A DNA stretch of 64,000 bases. It comes from Nakamurella endophytica (GTDB lineage: Bacteria > Actinomycetota > Actinomycetes > Mycobacteriales > Nakamurellaceae). The DNA lies in contig NZ_BMNA01000015.1 in NCBI RefSeq assembly GCF_014646215.1, positions 18,210 to 82,209 of the forward strand, written 5' to 3'. The position numbers and the translations under genes are program-made. Positions 34,807 through 43,815 of the stretch are shown here, in pieces (within the stretch, counting starts at the first letter, position 1; every line of letters starts with the position of its first letter). Below the pieces are notes generated by a model, which saw only the letters and a list, made by a program, of their open reading frames with translations, was not told the origin of the DNA and ran no database searches.

Positions 34807-37167
34807 ATGGAGACATTGACGGTCACCGGCGAACATATCCGCGCCGCACTGAATATGCACCGTGACCACGTGTTGGGCAAAGATGTGGTCCCGGACTCTG
34901 TAGCCGCCCTCGGCCCGCTTGCTTCGGTCGTCGCTGAGCCCGGACGCGGATTGCACGCCACTTGGAGGCCAACCGCTGAGCTTAGATTACATGCGTTCTT
35001 GACGGACGTTCTCCACGTACGTCACTACGGCGGCGAGCCGCACGTTGGCGACAAACCAACCACAATCATTCGCGTCGTTAGAGCATGTGCCAAATATTAC
35101 GGAACCAACGCCTTTCCCCACCAATGGGATCAGCTGGAGTATGAGTCGGATTTGAAGAGCGATACTCTAAGCGGCCACGTTTCGCGGTATGCCCCCAGGA
35201 TGACTGGCGCTGCGGAACAATGGATCAGGGCGGACGGCGGCCCCACAGTGGCCCTTCCGCTCCGCCCGCCTGTGTCTTGGACAACATGGCGTTTGAATGA
35301 CACTACCCGAGTTAGCCGAGGTCGTCTGCGTTTTGAGTGGCCGCCGCAGGACCTGCGAGCAATGATGCTCAGGCAGCTAATTCAGGGTCAGCCGCGGCAT
35401 CGTCAAATTCAATACGATCCCCCGTTGGCAGCAACGGCAAAAGGTGTCCTGCAACAGCTTGACGCTTCAAACAAAATTGTTGCATCGACGACTGCGACGA
35501 ACAGAGGACTAGATCCAAAGCTGACGTGGCTCTTGCTCCGGCAAGTAGCCGGGGAACGCGCACTAGAGTACTTTTTGACCAATCCTCAGTCGCCGGCCGC
35601 TGCTGCTTCTGCTGGTGGCCTGATTCGGTACATTCTGCCCGAATGGGGAAGCACGGGCCCGCTCATCCCGGCCACCGTGGATATCGGGGATCCGCTAGAT
35701 GATGTCGGACACTCGTGGGTGGACATTGCCGCAGCAGTACTTAGTCGAACGTTCTGGTCGCTCGTGGCGGGTAGGGACCGGGTCGAGTTTCTGAACAAGG
35801 CACTCACGGAGGCGACCAGCGGCCTCACTGACGAGCAAATGGGACATCGACGCCACCGGCAGCCCCCAAGGCTTATTGTAGTGAGTCGGGACGGGGCTCG
35901 ACAATTGGGTAACGAAGTTGCGCGAACGCCCGATGCGCGAGGACCTAGCGGTGACATCTTGGAACGTCTCGCCCGTCTTCGGGACAGCACGCAGGTGTCG
36001 CGAACCCAGCCATCGGTACGGCAGTACGTCATCAAGAGTTGGCTCGCTGAGGCTGATGCACTTGCAACGGACGAGCGCTTCGGCCCGGACGAGGCAATCG
36101 AGCTTGCGGTGCAGCGTCAAGGACTGCTTTGGGATGCGGCCACGACATATGGACAGGCTGAAATGAGTACCCTCTTCGGCCAACTCTCCGACTTCCGTCC
36201 GTTAGAGCGCGTCGACCGATCCTCCCTAAGTAAACGTGAATACTTCACCCTCCAATCGCTTCAGGACGACAAGGACCGCGCATTAGCCGTAGCCCTCAGA
36301 AAAGGTCCGCGGAGCTGGTTGAGCGCTTCCCGCGATGCCGGCGAGCGAGCTGTGGCGCGCTGGCAAAACGACCCCGCAATCCTCAGTACCGTAGGCGACC
36401 TAGGCTGGGACCTTGCACAACAGGATTATCTCGCGCACGCAGGATTCTACGTTACGCGCTTAGAGGAGTACCTCACCGCAAGGTGGCCTGACAGACAACC
36501 GGAACCCATCATCCGAGTAGCAGCGAGGGCTCAGCTCTGGGCGTCGGCGGCCGTTGCACTGTTCGAGCAACTAGGCAGCAATCTACCCGCGAACAGATGG
36601 GACGAGCAGCGTCGCCTGGCTGTGCCTCTATGGGAGATAAACACTCGATTGCTGGAACTACGCGCGTTCACCGGCGTGCTCGCATGTCTACGGACCAACT
36701 TGTTTACCGAACGCGCTTGGCGGGCGCAAATCACCCATGTTGATTGGTCCGTTACCCAGGGCGGGATACGCCACGTGACGACGGGGGCCGACTTGTGGTT
36801 GGCGCTGGTCGACGGCTACCTGCACTTGATGCAGCATCCGCTTGTGACTGCTCGCGACTATCCTCGGCTACGCCAACAGGCACTAGGCTTGATGCTCGTG
36901 TCGCGGACAGGACTGTTGCCCGTCCCGCCACCGATTGATATCCGGGCTGTTCGGGGGCCAGGTGCTCAATCGGCGTACGAATTGCAGAACGATGATTCGC
37001 CGTTGGTAGCTGAGGTGAAGCGAGATCCATGGCTGATTGTAGACGCACTGCTACGCCGGAACGACAAGTTAGGCTGGGTCGGTAAGTTGCACAATAAGGG
37101 ACCAGTATGGACGCATCTTGTCACGGCGCACGACGAGCTTCTAGCCGCCCTCAGAAGAGCCCGTTAG
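34807..37167 (+). CDS. large protein of unknown function (786 aa)
   Basis: A 786-aa soluble protein without signal peptide, membrane segments or an obvious nucleotide-binding loop. It is rich in Arg, Leu and Trp and mostly helical. Recognisable islands are HVRHYGGEPHVGDKPTTIIR near 74-93, RLRFEWPPQDLRAMMLRQLI near 178-197, PRLIVVSRDGARQLGN near 355-370 and RPLERVDRSSLSKREYF near 463-479. No family could be named. It follows the gene at 33809 by 36 bp on the same strand, and both have lower GC than the plasmid backbone, a sign of later acquisition. The large-helical-plus-small-partner architecture is common in conflict systems, which motivates closer study. Confidence 0.6.
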   Translation: METLTVTGEHIRAALNMHRDHVLGKDVVPDSVAALGPLASVVAEPGRGLHATWRPTAELRLHAFLTDVLHVRHYGGEPHVGDKPTTIIRVVRACAKYYGTNAFPHQWDQLEYESDLKSDTLSGHVSRYAPRMTGAAEQWIRADGGPTVALPLRPPVSWTTWRLNDTTRVSRGRLRFEWPPQDLRAMMLRQLIQGQPRHRQIQYDPPLAATAKGVLQQLDASNKIVASTTATNRGLDPKLTWLLLRQVAGERALEYFLTNPQSPAAAASAGGLIRYILPEWGSTGPLIPATVDIGDPLDDVGHSWVDIAAAVLSRTFWSLVAGRDRVEFLNKALTEATSGLTDEQMGHRRHRQPPRLIVVSRDGARQLGNEVARTPDARGPSGDILERLARLRDSTQVSRTQPSVRQYVIKSWLAEADALATDERFGPDEAIELAVQRQGLLWDAATTYGQAEMSTLFGQLSDFRPLERVDRSSLSKREYFTLQSLQDDKDRALAVALRKGPRSWLSASRDAGERAVARWQNDPAILSTVGDLGWDLAQQDYLAHAGFYVTRLEEYLTARWPDRQPEPIIRVAARAQLWASAAVALFEQLGSNLPANRWDEQRRLAVPLWEINTRLLELRAFTGVLACLRTNLFTERAWRAQITHVDWSVTQGGIRHVTTGADLWLALVDGYLHLMQHPLVTARDYPRLRQQALGLMLVSRTGLLPVPPPIDIRAVRGPGAQSAYELQNDDSPLVAEVKRDPWLIVDALLRRNDKLGWVGKLHNKGPVWTHLVTAHDELLAALRRAR

Positions 37168-37424
37168 GCGTCAGCAACCCGAGTTTTCGGAGCTGGGAAC
37201 GGCGGCGGCTTAGCTGCAGGGAGTCGGGGTGTGCTGCGGGAGCGAAGTGACTGGGAGGAACGGGCGCGTGTCGGCTAAAGTGGCGGCCAGAGCTCGTGGG
37301 GACGTCGGAGCCGGGGCCCCGCAGGACCAGGGCGGTGTCCACGTTACCGGCGACCTGATGAGGCGATGTCAAGCTCAGTCGCCCGACACGGGTTCGTCCG
37401 CTTGGTGATGCTCTTTCAAGAGAA

Positions 37425-38267
37425 CTACTTGTCGGTTGGTTCGGGCGGCAACCAGACCTTATCGGATGGCGGCGCCAATAGTGATGGTTGATACCGGCTC
37501 CGCATAAGCGAATGACGAAATGTCCCGAAGCCCGACTGAAGAGCGTGCGCTCGAGCGTACGACGCACGCTGATGGTTGAAGGACATCTTCATGAGCGGGG
37601 AAACGGGACGCTCTGTTTCAGCGATGTAAATCGGCGACGCAAGAATGCATCGATAACCTGTATAATCGCTTGGCTCATACTCGAGCACCTTTGCAACGAA
37701 CTCAATCTCAGCCAGGCGCGTCAAGTCTTGGTTGAAAAAGTCCGCCTCGCCAATGTCGACGGACCAGGCGGGCGCGCCATTCGAAGCGCTGTCACCATGT
37801 GGCTCCGATCGCTCCTTTAAGAAGGTCATGAGCGCTCCCTGACTCGAGTTGGCAAATTTTGATCCGCGGTCACCCTGCCTTTCGGTCGTGTGGTAAGCCG
37901 AACCGCCAAGTCCTAGAATCGTGCGGGAATCAGGGTAACCGATAAAGAATGCTACTTCGGCATAGTTATGGAGTCGGCGCGGCCAAAATCCCCAGGCGAC
38001 TATACAGGTCCCGCGGATATATCCTTCAGCCGGTTCAATCGATATGTCATGAATCTTGCCATCGACTTGAAGCTCGTGGCACACGCGTTCGAGCTTGTGA
38101 TAAAGGTTGAGATCTATCTGTCTGGCGGTTACGCCTAAGCTGAAAACTCCCGTGTTAACGCCAACGGTAGGGGCAAGCCGGTCCCTCAGCGAGGGCCTTC
38201 TTTGAGCGATTAGCTGAGCATGCAGGTTTTCGATCTTCTCCTCCGAAATGTAGAGAAAGTTCCTCAT
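37425..38267 (-). CDS. DUF7019/SAVMC3_10250-like protein
   Basis: A 280-aa protein from ATG 38267, chosen because MRNFLYISEEKIENLHAQL is the family start (an M-R-x-F-L-Y-x-S-x-x-K-x-x-x-L signature); upstream in-frame ATGs add only Arg-rich residues. Further segments are RGTCIVAWGFWPRRLHNY, VAFFIGYPDSRTILGLGGSAYH and IEFVAKVLEYEP. These features match proteins annotated DUF7019 or SAVMC3_10250 in Streptomyces and relatives; their function is unknown. Lower GC than the backbone suggests transfer. It converges on the 786-aa gene with a 257-bp gap in which nothing is seen. Confidence 0.65.
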   Translation of the reverse strand: MRNFLYISEEKIENLHAQLIAQRRPSLRDRLAPTVGVNTGVFSLGVTARQIDLNLYHKLERVCHELQVDGKIHDISIEPAEGYIRGTCIVAWGFWPRRLHNYAEVAFFIGYPDSRTILGLGGSAYHTTERQGDRGSKFANSSQGALMTFLKERSEPHGDSASNGAPAWSVDIGEADFFNQDLTRLAEIEFVAKVLEYEPSDYTGYRCILASPIYIAETERPVSPLMKMSFNHQRASYARAHALQSGFGTFRHSLMRSRYQPSLLAPPSDKVWLPPEPTDK

Positions 38268-38742
38268 GACTGGACGACGCCGTGTCCGCCGCGGGCTCAT
38301 GGACGCAGTTTTACCAGGGAGTTGCCCCGCTGTACCAGGATCAAAGTGTGGCGATGCTGGCCTACGTCGTACACTCGGATTCGGAGTAGCGGCCCGGCGC
38401 TGAGTGGCAAGGGAGCTGCGCACACGCCGAGCGGCAAAGCGTAGCTACCCGGTATTGCGCGGTCTTGACGGTCAGCGCGCCCAATCCGTTAGCAGGCTGC
38501 CCGCACGTAGGCAGCAGCCGGCCACGTGCCTCGCGGTGCGCAGCGGCACAAGGGCCTGTCGGGCCACCGCGTTCAGCGCCAACCCGTCATGCGTGGGCTG
38601 GGTACACCAAGCTGCTGCTCGACCTCTGCCCGGAGCCATCGCCTCCGGGTCGTTGCATCACCCCCGACCGGGCCGCTGTGCGCAACCACGCCGCTCGTGG
38701 CATCGGGTTAGTGCCACTTAACTCCTCCGGAAGACGGCAAAG
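38268..38742. other. intergenic region, nothing recognised
   Basis: About 475 bp upstream of the DUF7019-type gene and downstream of the leftward gene ending at 38743. Three overlapping rightward frames exist at 38404-38797, all without recognisable sequence or a ribosome-binding site. It should hold the promoter for the leftward DUF7019-type gene. Confidence 0.35.
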
Positions 38743-39147
38743 TCACGCGCCACCCACTGCGAGTGCCGTACGGATACTTTCGCACCCGGCTATGTAAACA
38801 GTAGCGTTGATCCCTTGACGCGCCGCCTCCTGCCCTATCTGTGTTAGATATCCCTGAGTGCGACTGGCAATTGAGACGGCATCCGCTGATTGATTTGTGG
38901 CCAACGCTGCACCCAAAGCGTCCACAAAGCCGTCAATGATGGCGGCATCCGACTCTGAAGGCGTCCGGATGCGACTTTCGGGCTTCGCAACAACGCACAT
39001 GGTGTGGATCTTGTCTATTGCTTCTGCATAAAGTTCTAGGGCGCCGCCGAACTTGTGCTGCGTATAGAGAGTGTGTGCTCTTGTCGCCAATTGATCGGGT
39101 ATTTGGAGGGGCGGAGTTTGGGGCGCTTGTTTGCGAAATATGGCCAT
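38743..39147 (-). CDS. hypothetical protein, TPR-like helix pair
   Basis: A 134-aa protein from ATG 39147 (MAIFRKQAPQTPPLQ); the frame to 39303 adds His/Arg-rich residues only. The segment LATRAHTLYTQHKFGGALELYAEAIDKIHTMC matches a TPR-like helix pair (A-x2-L-Y-x8-A-L-x2-Y-x-x-A-I). A second helical block SADAVSIASRTQGYLTQIGQEAARQG follows. Proteins of this type mediate contacts, but the partner is unknown. The gene stands alone, with gaps of 260 bp or more on both sides. Confidence 0.5.
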   Translation of the reverse strand: MAIFRKQAPQTPPLQIPDQLATRAHTLYTQHKFGGALELYAEAIDKIHTMCVVAKPESRIRTPSESDAAIIDGFVDALGAALATNQSADAVSIASRTQGYLTQIGQEAARQGINATVYIAGCESIRTALAVGGA

Positions 39148-39408
39148 CGGGGCACTGTAGTGGCGTGTGGGGCGACCGTCCAGTGGTGGCGGCGCATTCG
39201 TCGTGTTCAGGCTACTGCGGTATAGGGGCTGATGCCACTTCGCGGTTGAGTGGCACTGGCGAAGTGCCCGCTGAGGTAGGCGTCGCGGACGGTGCCGCTG
39301 CACCGGTGGAGTACCTGTCTCGCCGTGGTGGTTGCCTTGGCTGCATTAGTGGCTGTTCCTCTCGCGCGTCAATGTGGCAGTCGGTTGCTAGCAGCTCGTT
39401 AGCCGGTG

Positions 39409-40770
39409 TTAGGCGCTGGCACGGCGGTAAGCCTGCTTTAGTAGCGGTTTGAGTGAGGTTAGATCGGCCAGTGGTCGTACTTGGGCGTGGCTGTAGAGGT
39501 GTGTTCCGCCGACGATGATCGCTGGCAGGCCGGGGGCGTGTGCGTCAAGGCCCCGGATGTAGACGCTGAGGTGGTCGTTGTGGATTTGAAGGTCGACGAG
39601 TTTGCGTTGGGCGTAGTACTTGAAACCTTTGATGCGGGAGCGGCGTGTGACGTCGGTGCCGAGGTTGGTGATGGCGGCGTCGACAGCGTCGAAGACCGTC
39701 CGCAAGGTTGGGTTGAGCTTGTCGAGGTGGAGTTGGGCCGGGACGTCTTGGCCGGCGGGGACGGAGCGGGCGAGTTCGACGAGGGTGTGTCCGTCGCTGT
39801 TGATCCAGTAGGCCGGGCCTTGTACTTGGGATGTGCGGTCGGCTGCGTCGCCGAGGATGTGCCGGGTCAGTCCGGTCGGTGAGTAGGACTGGCCGTCGGC
39901 TTCCCACACCAGGGGTTTGGTGGGGTCGGCCTGCCAGATGGCGTAGCGGCGGTTGGGTTGGGCTTGTATCCAGGGTTCGACGGTGGCTTGTAGCACGGCG
40001 CTGGGCGGCTTGAACTCGAGCCGCTCGCCCGGTTCGAGCAGGTCCGCCTCCAACAGGCGGGTAACGGCGCTGACGTCTCGCTGCTTGGTTTGCCGTTCGC
40101 CGCGCTCTTGCCGGGCCTGGGTCAGTTCTGGTGAGAGCACGAAGTCTTGGACTTCGGGTGGCGGGTAGTGCTGGGAGACTGTGACCAGGACGTCGTTGGT
40201 GGTGCGGTAGGCCTGGAACGCCAGCAGCCGCACGTCGAGGCCGACCTGGTTGAGGAAGACCACTGTGGCGGTGACGGTCTTGGGGAACTGGGAGGCCATC
40301 AGGACCAGTCGGGGCTGCTGCAGGCCTTCGTCGGTGATGCTGGCCCACTGCTCGAGCTCGGCCAGGGCGGTGTCCGGGTCGACGGGTTCGCCGCGGCGTG
40401 CGGTCAGGAACTGTGCGTGCGCTTGGGCCAGGTGATCGCGGGTGAACCGGGAGACCAGCGCCGCGTACTTGAGGGCCTGCATGTCGACCGTGTCCGGGGC
40501 CCGGTCCCGTTTGAGCTCGACGACGACGAGCTGGCCGGTGCTGTCCAGACCGAGCAGGTCCAGACGGTCCCGCTCCAACCCTCCGGAGGCGTCGGTCCAC
40601 CGTCCGAACTCGGCGGTGACGATCTTGACGTCCTCGCCGATCACCTGCGGGTGCGCGATCACCCACTCCTGCAGGTGCTGACGCTCCCGGAGCCCGGCCT
40701 CGGCCAGACCGATCGGCTGCGCCGCCGTCGCCACCGGCCCGGACACTGTGAATACCATCTCCCCCGCCAC
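39409..40770 (-). CDS. PD-(D/E)XK nuclease with RAMA and DUF5655 domains
   Basis: A 453-aa protein (ATG 40758 is an alternative start). N-terminal NucS-like nuclease: RLDLLGLD (69-76) and VVVELKRD (82-89) supply catalytic Asp71, Glu85 and Lys87, followed by MQALKYAALVSRF. A middle region about 240-335 (LLEPGERLEFKPPSAVL, YAIWQADPTKPLVWEADGQ, GPAYWINSDGHTLVELA) matches the RAMA domain, a predicted reader of modified DNA. The C-terminal 100 residues (RSRIKGFKYYAQRKLVDLQI, LSVYIRGLDAH) match DUF5655, often fused to nucleases. The combination suggests a modification-dependent restriction enzyme acting on foreign DNA. It is a single gene without a methyltransferase neighbour. Confidence 0.8.
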   Translation of the reverse strand: MAGEMVFTVSGPVATAAQPIGLAEAGLRERQHLQEWVIAHPQVIGEDVKIVTAEFGRWTDASGGLERDRLDLLGLDSTGQLVVVELKRDRAPDTVDMQALKYAALVSRFTRDHLAQAHAQFLTARRGEPVDPDTALAELEQWASITDEGLQQPRLVLMASQFPKTVTATVVFLNQVGLDVRLLAFQAYRTTNDVLVTVSQHYPPPEVQDFVLSPELTQARQERGERQTKQRDVSAVTRLLEADLLEPGERLEFKPPSAVLQATVEPWIQAQPNRRYAIWQADPTKPLVWEADGQSYSPTGLTRHILGDAADRTSQVQGPAYWINSDGHTLVELARSVPAGQDVPAQLHLDKLNPTLRTVFDAVDAAITNLGTDVTRRSRIKGFKYYAQRKLVDLQIHNDHLSVYIRGLDAHAPGLPAIIVGGTHLYSHAQVRPLADLTSLKPLLKQAYRRASA

Positions 40771-40837
40771 CCCAGCACCCTCTCAGCCCGGAGCTGCGGC
40801 ACGGGCCATTTCCGGCGCCGAGGCGGAACACGTGCGG

Positions 40838-41410
40838 TCAAGCGGCGCTGGCCCACCCGGGTCCGCGGTCGATCATGATGCCGAACAGCGCGTCTTTCAG
40901 TTCGTCGGCCAGGTCACGGGCAGCCGCCCCGTCCGCCGGGGTGTGGCACTGCGCCGGCAGGAGACGAAGCTCGCGGTAGACAGTGGCCAGCCGGTCGATG
41001 AGGGCGCGGTCCTCGGCGGTGTCGTCGTCGAACACCATCACCGTGAGCACCTCCTTCGCGAGCGGTGCCACCAGATCCACGACGTGAGCCCACACCCGTA
41101 CACCTGCGGCCAACGCCAGTAGGGTGCCCGGCGCCGGTGGCCGGGCGAGTTGCCCGCTGGCTTGCCGGGCCTGGCAGTGCTTGCAAGTCACCTCGTCGTC
41201 GGTCCACTTCCCCGGCTCGAGTGACAGGTGCTCGACCCGGCACGCCGGGTACGCCACCAGGCGACCCCACCGCCGGGCCCACACGGTGCGGTGCACCTGG
41301 CCGGCGCCGGTCACCGTCCGCCCGCGGACGTTCGGCGCCGGCAGCGCCGGCACGCTCCGCTCGTCGATCACCGAGATCACGTCAGCAAGCCAGAACTCGT
41401 CCATCATCAT
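40838..41410 (-). CDS. hypothetical protein with Cys pair
   Basis: A 190-aa protein from the first of three Met codons (MMMDEFWLADVISVIDERS). The segment ACRVEHLSLEPGKWTDDEVTCKHCQARQ is conserved-looking, with C-x2-C likely to bind zinc. The remainder is helical, with acidic residues (VMVFDDDTAEDRALIDRLATVY). It is co-directional with the DUF4258 gene upstream (57 bp gap) and the nuclease downstream (67 bp gap). No family is recognised, and the relation to the nuclease is unclear. Confidence 0.55.
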   Translation of the reverse strand: MMMDEFWLADVISVIDERSVPALPAPNVRGRTVTGAGQVHRTVWARRWGRLVAYPACRVEHLSLEPGKWTDDEVTCKHCQARQASGQLARPPAPGTLLALAAGVRVWAHVVDLVAPLAKEVLTVMVFDDDTAEDRALIDRLATVYRELRLLPAQCHTPADGAAARDLADELKDALFGIMIDRGPGWASAA

Positions 41411-41467
41411 CAGTCCTCTTCTTGGGTTGGGTGGTGCGGTAGGGGTGGTGGGCTGGCCGCGTCGGCG

Positions 41468-41752
41468 TCAGGCCGCGGTCGGCAGGTTGTAGCGGTGGTG
41501 GACGCCGTGCACGTACGGCGTGCTGGTGCGCAGTCCCACCGTGATGACCACCCCGTCGTCGTCGCCGACCACGACTCGGATCACCGCTCCGACGAACACG
41601 GTCCGGCCTGACTCGTGGCCGAACCCGCCGGGCAGGGTCATCAACGGACGCTGCAGCACCGACTCGACCTCGGCCCGTGGGATGCGCAGGTCGCGCATAC
41701 GGCCGACGGCATGCTTCGAGTAGACCGGCTGTGCGCTTTCGTGAACGGGCAT
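41468..41752 (-). CDS. DUF4258-like small protein
   Basis: A 94-aa protein with AGGAGGAT just upstream of the ATG. The opening PVYSKHAVGRMRDLRIPRAEVESVL is the DUF4258 signature (S-x-H-A-x2-R-M-x-x-R-x-I), followed by strands RTVFVGAVIRVVVGDDDGVVITVG. DUF4258 belongs to the RelE/ParE-like and BrnT-like fold group, so an RNase-toxin role is possible. No antitoxin gene is clearly attached, although the next downstream gene is only 57 bp away. Strong coding support. Confidence 0.7.
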   Translation of the reverse strand: MPVHESAQPVYSKHAVGRMRDLRIPRAEVESVLQRPLMTLPGGFGHESGRTVFVGAVIRVVVGDDDGVVITVGLRTSTPYVHGVHHRYNLPTAA

Positions 41753-42352
41753 GGCGATCCTCCTGGAGGAATGTCGTGTTGGTTTCGCGGCTCCCGAACG
41801 GGTGCCGTTGGAAAGACCCTAGAGCTGCAGCTCCCGAGGCGTCAAGGGCGTCGACCCGTCGAATTTACACGGCGAACGACCGTCCCGGCCATCTAGCATC
41901 ATCCCAGCTCAGACGGTGTATAGACGATCTTCCAGCACTTAATTAATGGGGTTCGGGAGTTAGTGCTGGTCGGTAACGGCTGAGCGCCAGTACATAAGGG
42001 CAAGTCTATTTGTAGCAGACACCGCCACGATAAGGGCCCGCACGTTTGCAAGTCGCGGCGAGGCCCTATTACGCGAGCCCCCTTAGTTGCCGTGACAGGC
42101 GCCCAAAATTTTTGACCGGCGCCGTCGAGCAAAATATTGGGCAGACGGTCGCGGGCGTAGCCGACCTGCGACGCTGCACGACACCAAGTGCCGCTCTAGT
42201 AGCTGCTCGCGGCGACCCCAGTGGAGCGGTGTCAGCTGGCACTGGCAGATGTCGTCACGGCGGGGGCCGCGCGGTCGACACGTCGAGGCTCTGCAGGTCC
42301 GCTTTCGTGGTGACAGACCGGTTCGCACGCTCCGGTGGCAGGATTCAAAGCC
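41753..42352. other. 600-bp lower-GC intergenic region
   Basis: Divergent gap between the DUF4258 gene (leftward) and the Cys-rich gene (rightward). It holds AT-rich patches around 41935-41950 and 42105-42145 that stand out from the 70 percent GC background. No gene is supported on either strand. It could carry promoters in both directions or the remains of an older insertion. Confidence 0.4.
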
Positions 42353-42661
42353 GTGACCGCTGAAGTCCGCTGCGAGTTGTGTGACCTGCCCCGAACGCAG
42401 TGTGAGCACGGGCGCACAGCTCAACAGGCCGCTCGGGCGGGTACCGCTCGTGTGCTGATATCTCCTCAGGGTTTGGCGCACTTCGATGGCTGCCGGCACA
42501 AGGGGGACGACCCGGATATGAGCCGCTGGGGCGAGTTGGAGACGCCCGGCGCCTGGATCCGGTTGGGCAACGGGGAGCAGCTACCGGCGACCGGTGGCGA
42601 CAGGCCGGATCGGGTGGCGACCCGGAGATGCGCAGACTGCGTCGACCACGGACCTTGGTGA
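42353..42661 (+). CDS. small Cys-rich putative zinc-binding protein
   Basis: A 102-aa protein (GTG 42353; GTG 42335 possible). VRCELCDLPRTQCEHG supplies C-x2-C and C-x-H, and RRCADCVDHGPW at the end supplies another C-x2-C. The middle AHFDGCRHKGDDPDMSRWGELE looks conserved (GC-x-HKGDD). Spacing suggests a two-knuckle zinc-binding protein. Small proteins of this kind sit beside integrases and restriction genes in actinomycetes, but the role is not known. Rightward, converging on the recombinase-like gene. Confidence 0.55.
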   Translation: MTAEVRCELCDLPRTQCEHGRTAQQAARAGTARVLISPQGLAHFDGCRHKGDDPDMSRWGELETPGAWIRLGNGEQLPATGGDRPDRVATRRCADCVDHGPW

Positions 42662-42759
42662 CAGCCGCCGCTCCTCACAGTGACAAGGCAGGCCGGGCCG
42701 GCAAGCACGAACGCGGCGCCTGCTTGGACTGCCACTCGCGGTAGCCAGTTCGAGGCACG

Positions 42760-43812
42760 TCAGGTGTGCTGTACCCGTCCTCCCTGTTCCAGCAGCTGCT
42801 TGGTGCGAGCCTCGAGTTCGGCGATCCGGGTGTCCATGTCGTCCAGGGCGTCGCCGATGTTGGCGAGCTGTTCGCGGGCGGCGTGGCGTTGGTGGATGCC
42901 GTGTTGCCACTGCTGGATGTCGTAGGTCAGCGTGGGCGCCAGGACTTCGTCGGTGAACTCGATGGGTTGCTGGCCGCTGGCCGGTGGCGGGATGTCGCGG
43001 TGCGGCTGGTGGGTGCCGGCGGCGGCTTGTCGGGCGAGGTGGGAGATGGACTGGCGGGATAGGCCGGTGGGTCGGTCCAGGGGTGTCCAGCCGTGTTGGT
43101 CGATCGGGGGGAGCAGCGGGATTGCGTCTCCGGTCCAGTCGGGTGGGCGGGGGCTGTAGCAGTTGTGGGGGATGCCGGCGTGCAGCGGGTCGGCGTAGTG
43201 CAGTACGTGCGCGACCTGTCGGGTGCCGCGGGTGGCTTCGAGGTAGAGCAGGTCCATCCAGGCGGTGACCGCGCAGGCCGGGCACGCCCACGCCTGGTCG
43301 GTCGCAGCTAGTTGGACGTCTCCGGCGGGGGTGGTGATGGTGGCGGCACCGCGGTTGATGGTGATGTCGGCGGCGGTGAGTTGGGCAAGGTGGCGGTAGG
43401 GGATGTCTGCGGCGGCCAGGACGAGAAGGGCGCGGTCGCGGCGGCCGAACCAGCCGCGGGTCCAGCCGCTGGCCGGGAGCCGGCGTAGCGCAGTGTCGAC
43501 GGCGGCCGGGTCGAGCGGCCGGCGCGCCGGCCGGGCGGGGCGGCCGCGGACCAAGTCGCGGAGTGCGCCGCCCCGGGCGGGCGGCGGGTGGCCGGCGGCG
43601 CGGTGGTGATGGTCGATCGCGGTCAGCCGCCGCCGTTGGGTGGCCGGTTGGGCGGGGCAGGCGACCAGGAATGCGTGCACCGTGTCCAGGTCTGCGGGTA
43701 GCGGTGTCCGGCCGATTGTGGCGCACCAGTCGAGGAACAGTTGCCACTCGGCTGTGTACCGAGCGGCGGCCGCGGCCGGCTGCTGCTCGGTGTCGTCGGG
43801 TTCGGTCGTCAT
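42760..43812 (-). CDS. catalytically degenerate tyrosine-recombinase-like partner (module 1)
   Basis: A 350-aa protein, starting 3 bp after the recombinase gene at 43816. It keeps a core-binding-like N-terminus (YTAEWQLFLDWCATIGRTPLP, DTVHAFLVACPA) and the strand pair FGRRDRALLVLAAADIPYRHLAQLTAADI, but the first catalytic Arg position is Tyr and no HxxR or nucleophilic Tyr block follows. A short coiled coil (DMDTRIAELEARTKQLLE) ends the protein. It is clearly homologous to the gene at 51388-52476 (WFGRRDRALLVLAAA-x-IPYR, LLPPIDQHGWTPLDRP). It probably regulates or architecturally assists the active recombinase. Confidence 0.75.
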   Translation of the reverse strand: MTTEPDDTEQQPAAAAARYTAEWQLFLDWCATIGRTPLPADLDTVHAFLVACPAQPATQRRRLTAIDHHHRAAGHPPPARGGALRDLVRGRPARPARRPLDPAAVDTALRRLPASGWTRGWFGRRDRALLVLAAADIPYRHLAQLTAADITINRGAATITTPAGDVQLAATDQAWACPACAVTAWMDLLYLEATRGTRQVAHVLHYADPLHAGIPHNCYSPRPPDWTGDAIPLLPPIDQHGWTPLDRPTGLSRQSISHLARQAAAGTHQPHRDIPPPASGQQPIEFTDEVLAPTLTYDIQQWQHGIHQRHAAREQLANIGDALDDMDTRIAELEARTKQLLEQGGRVQHT

Positions 43813-43815
43813 GAC

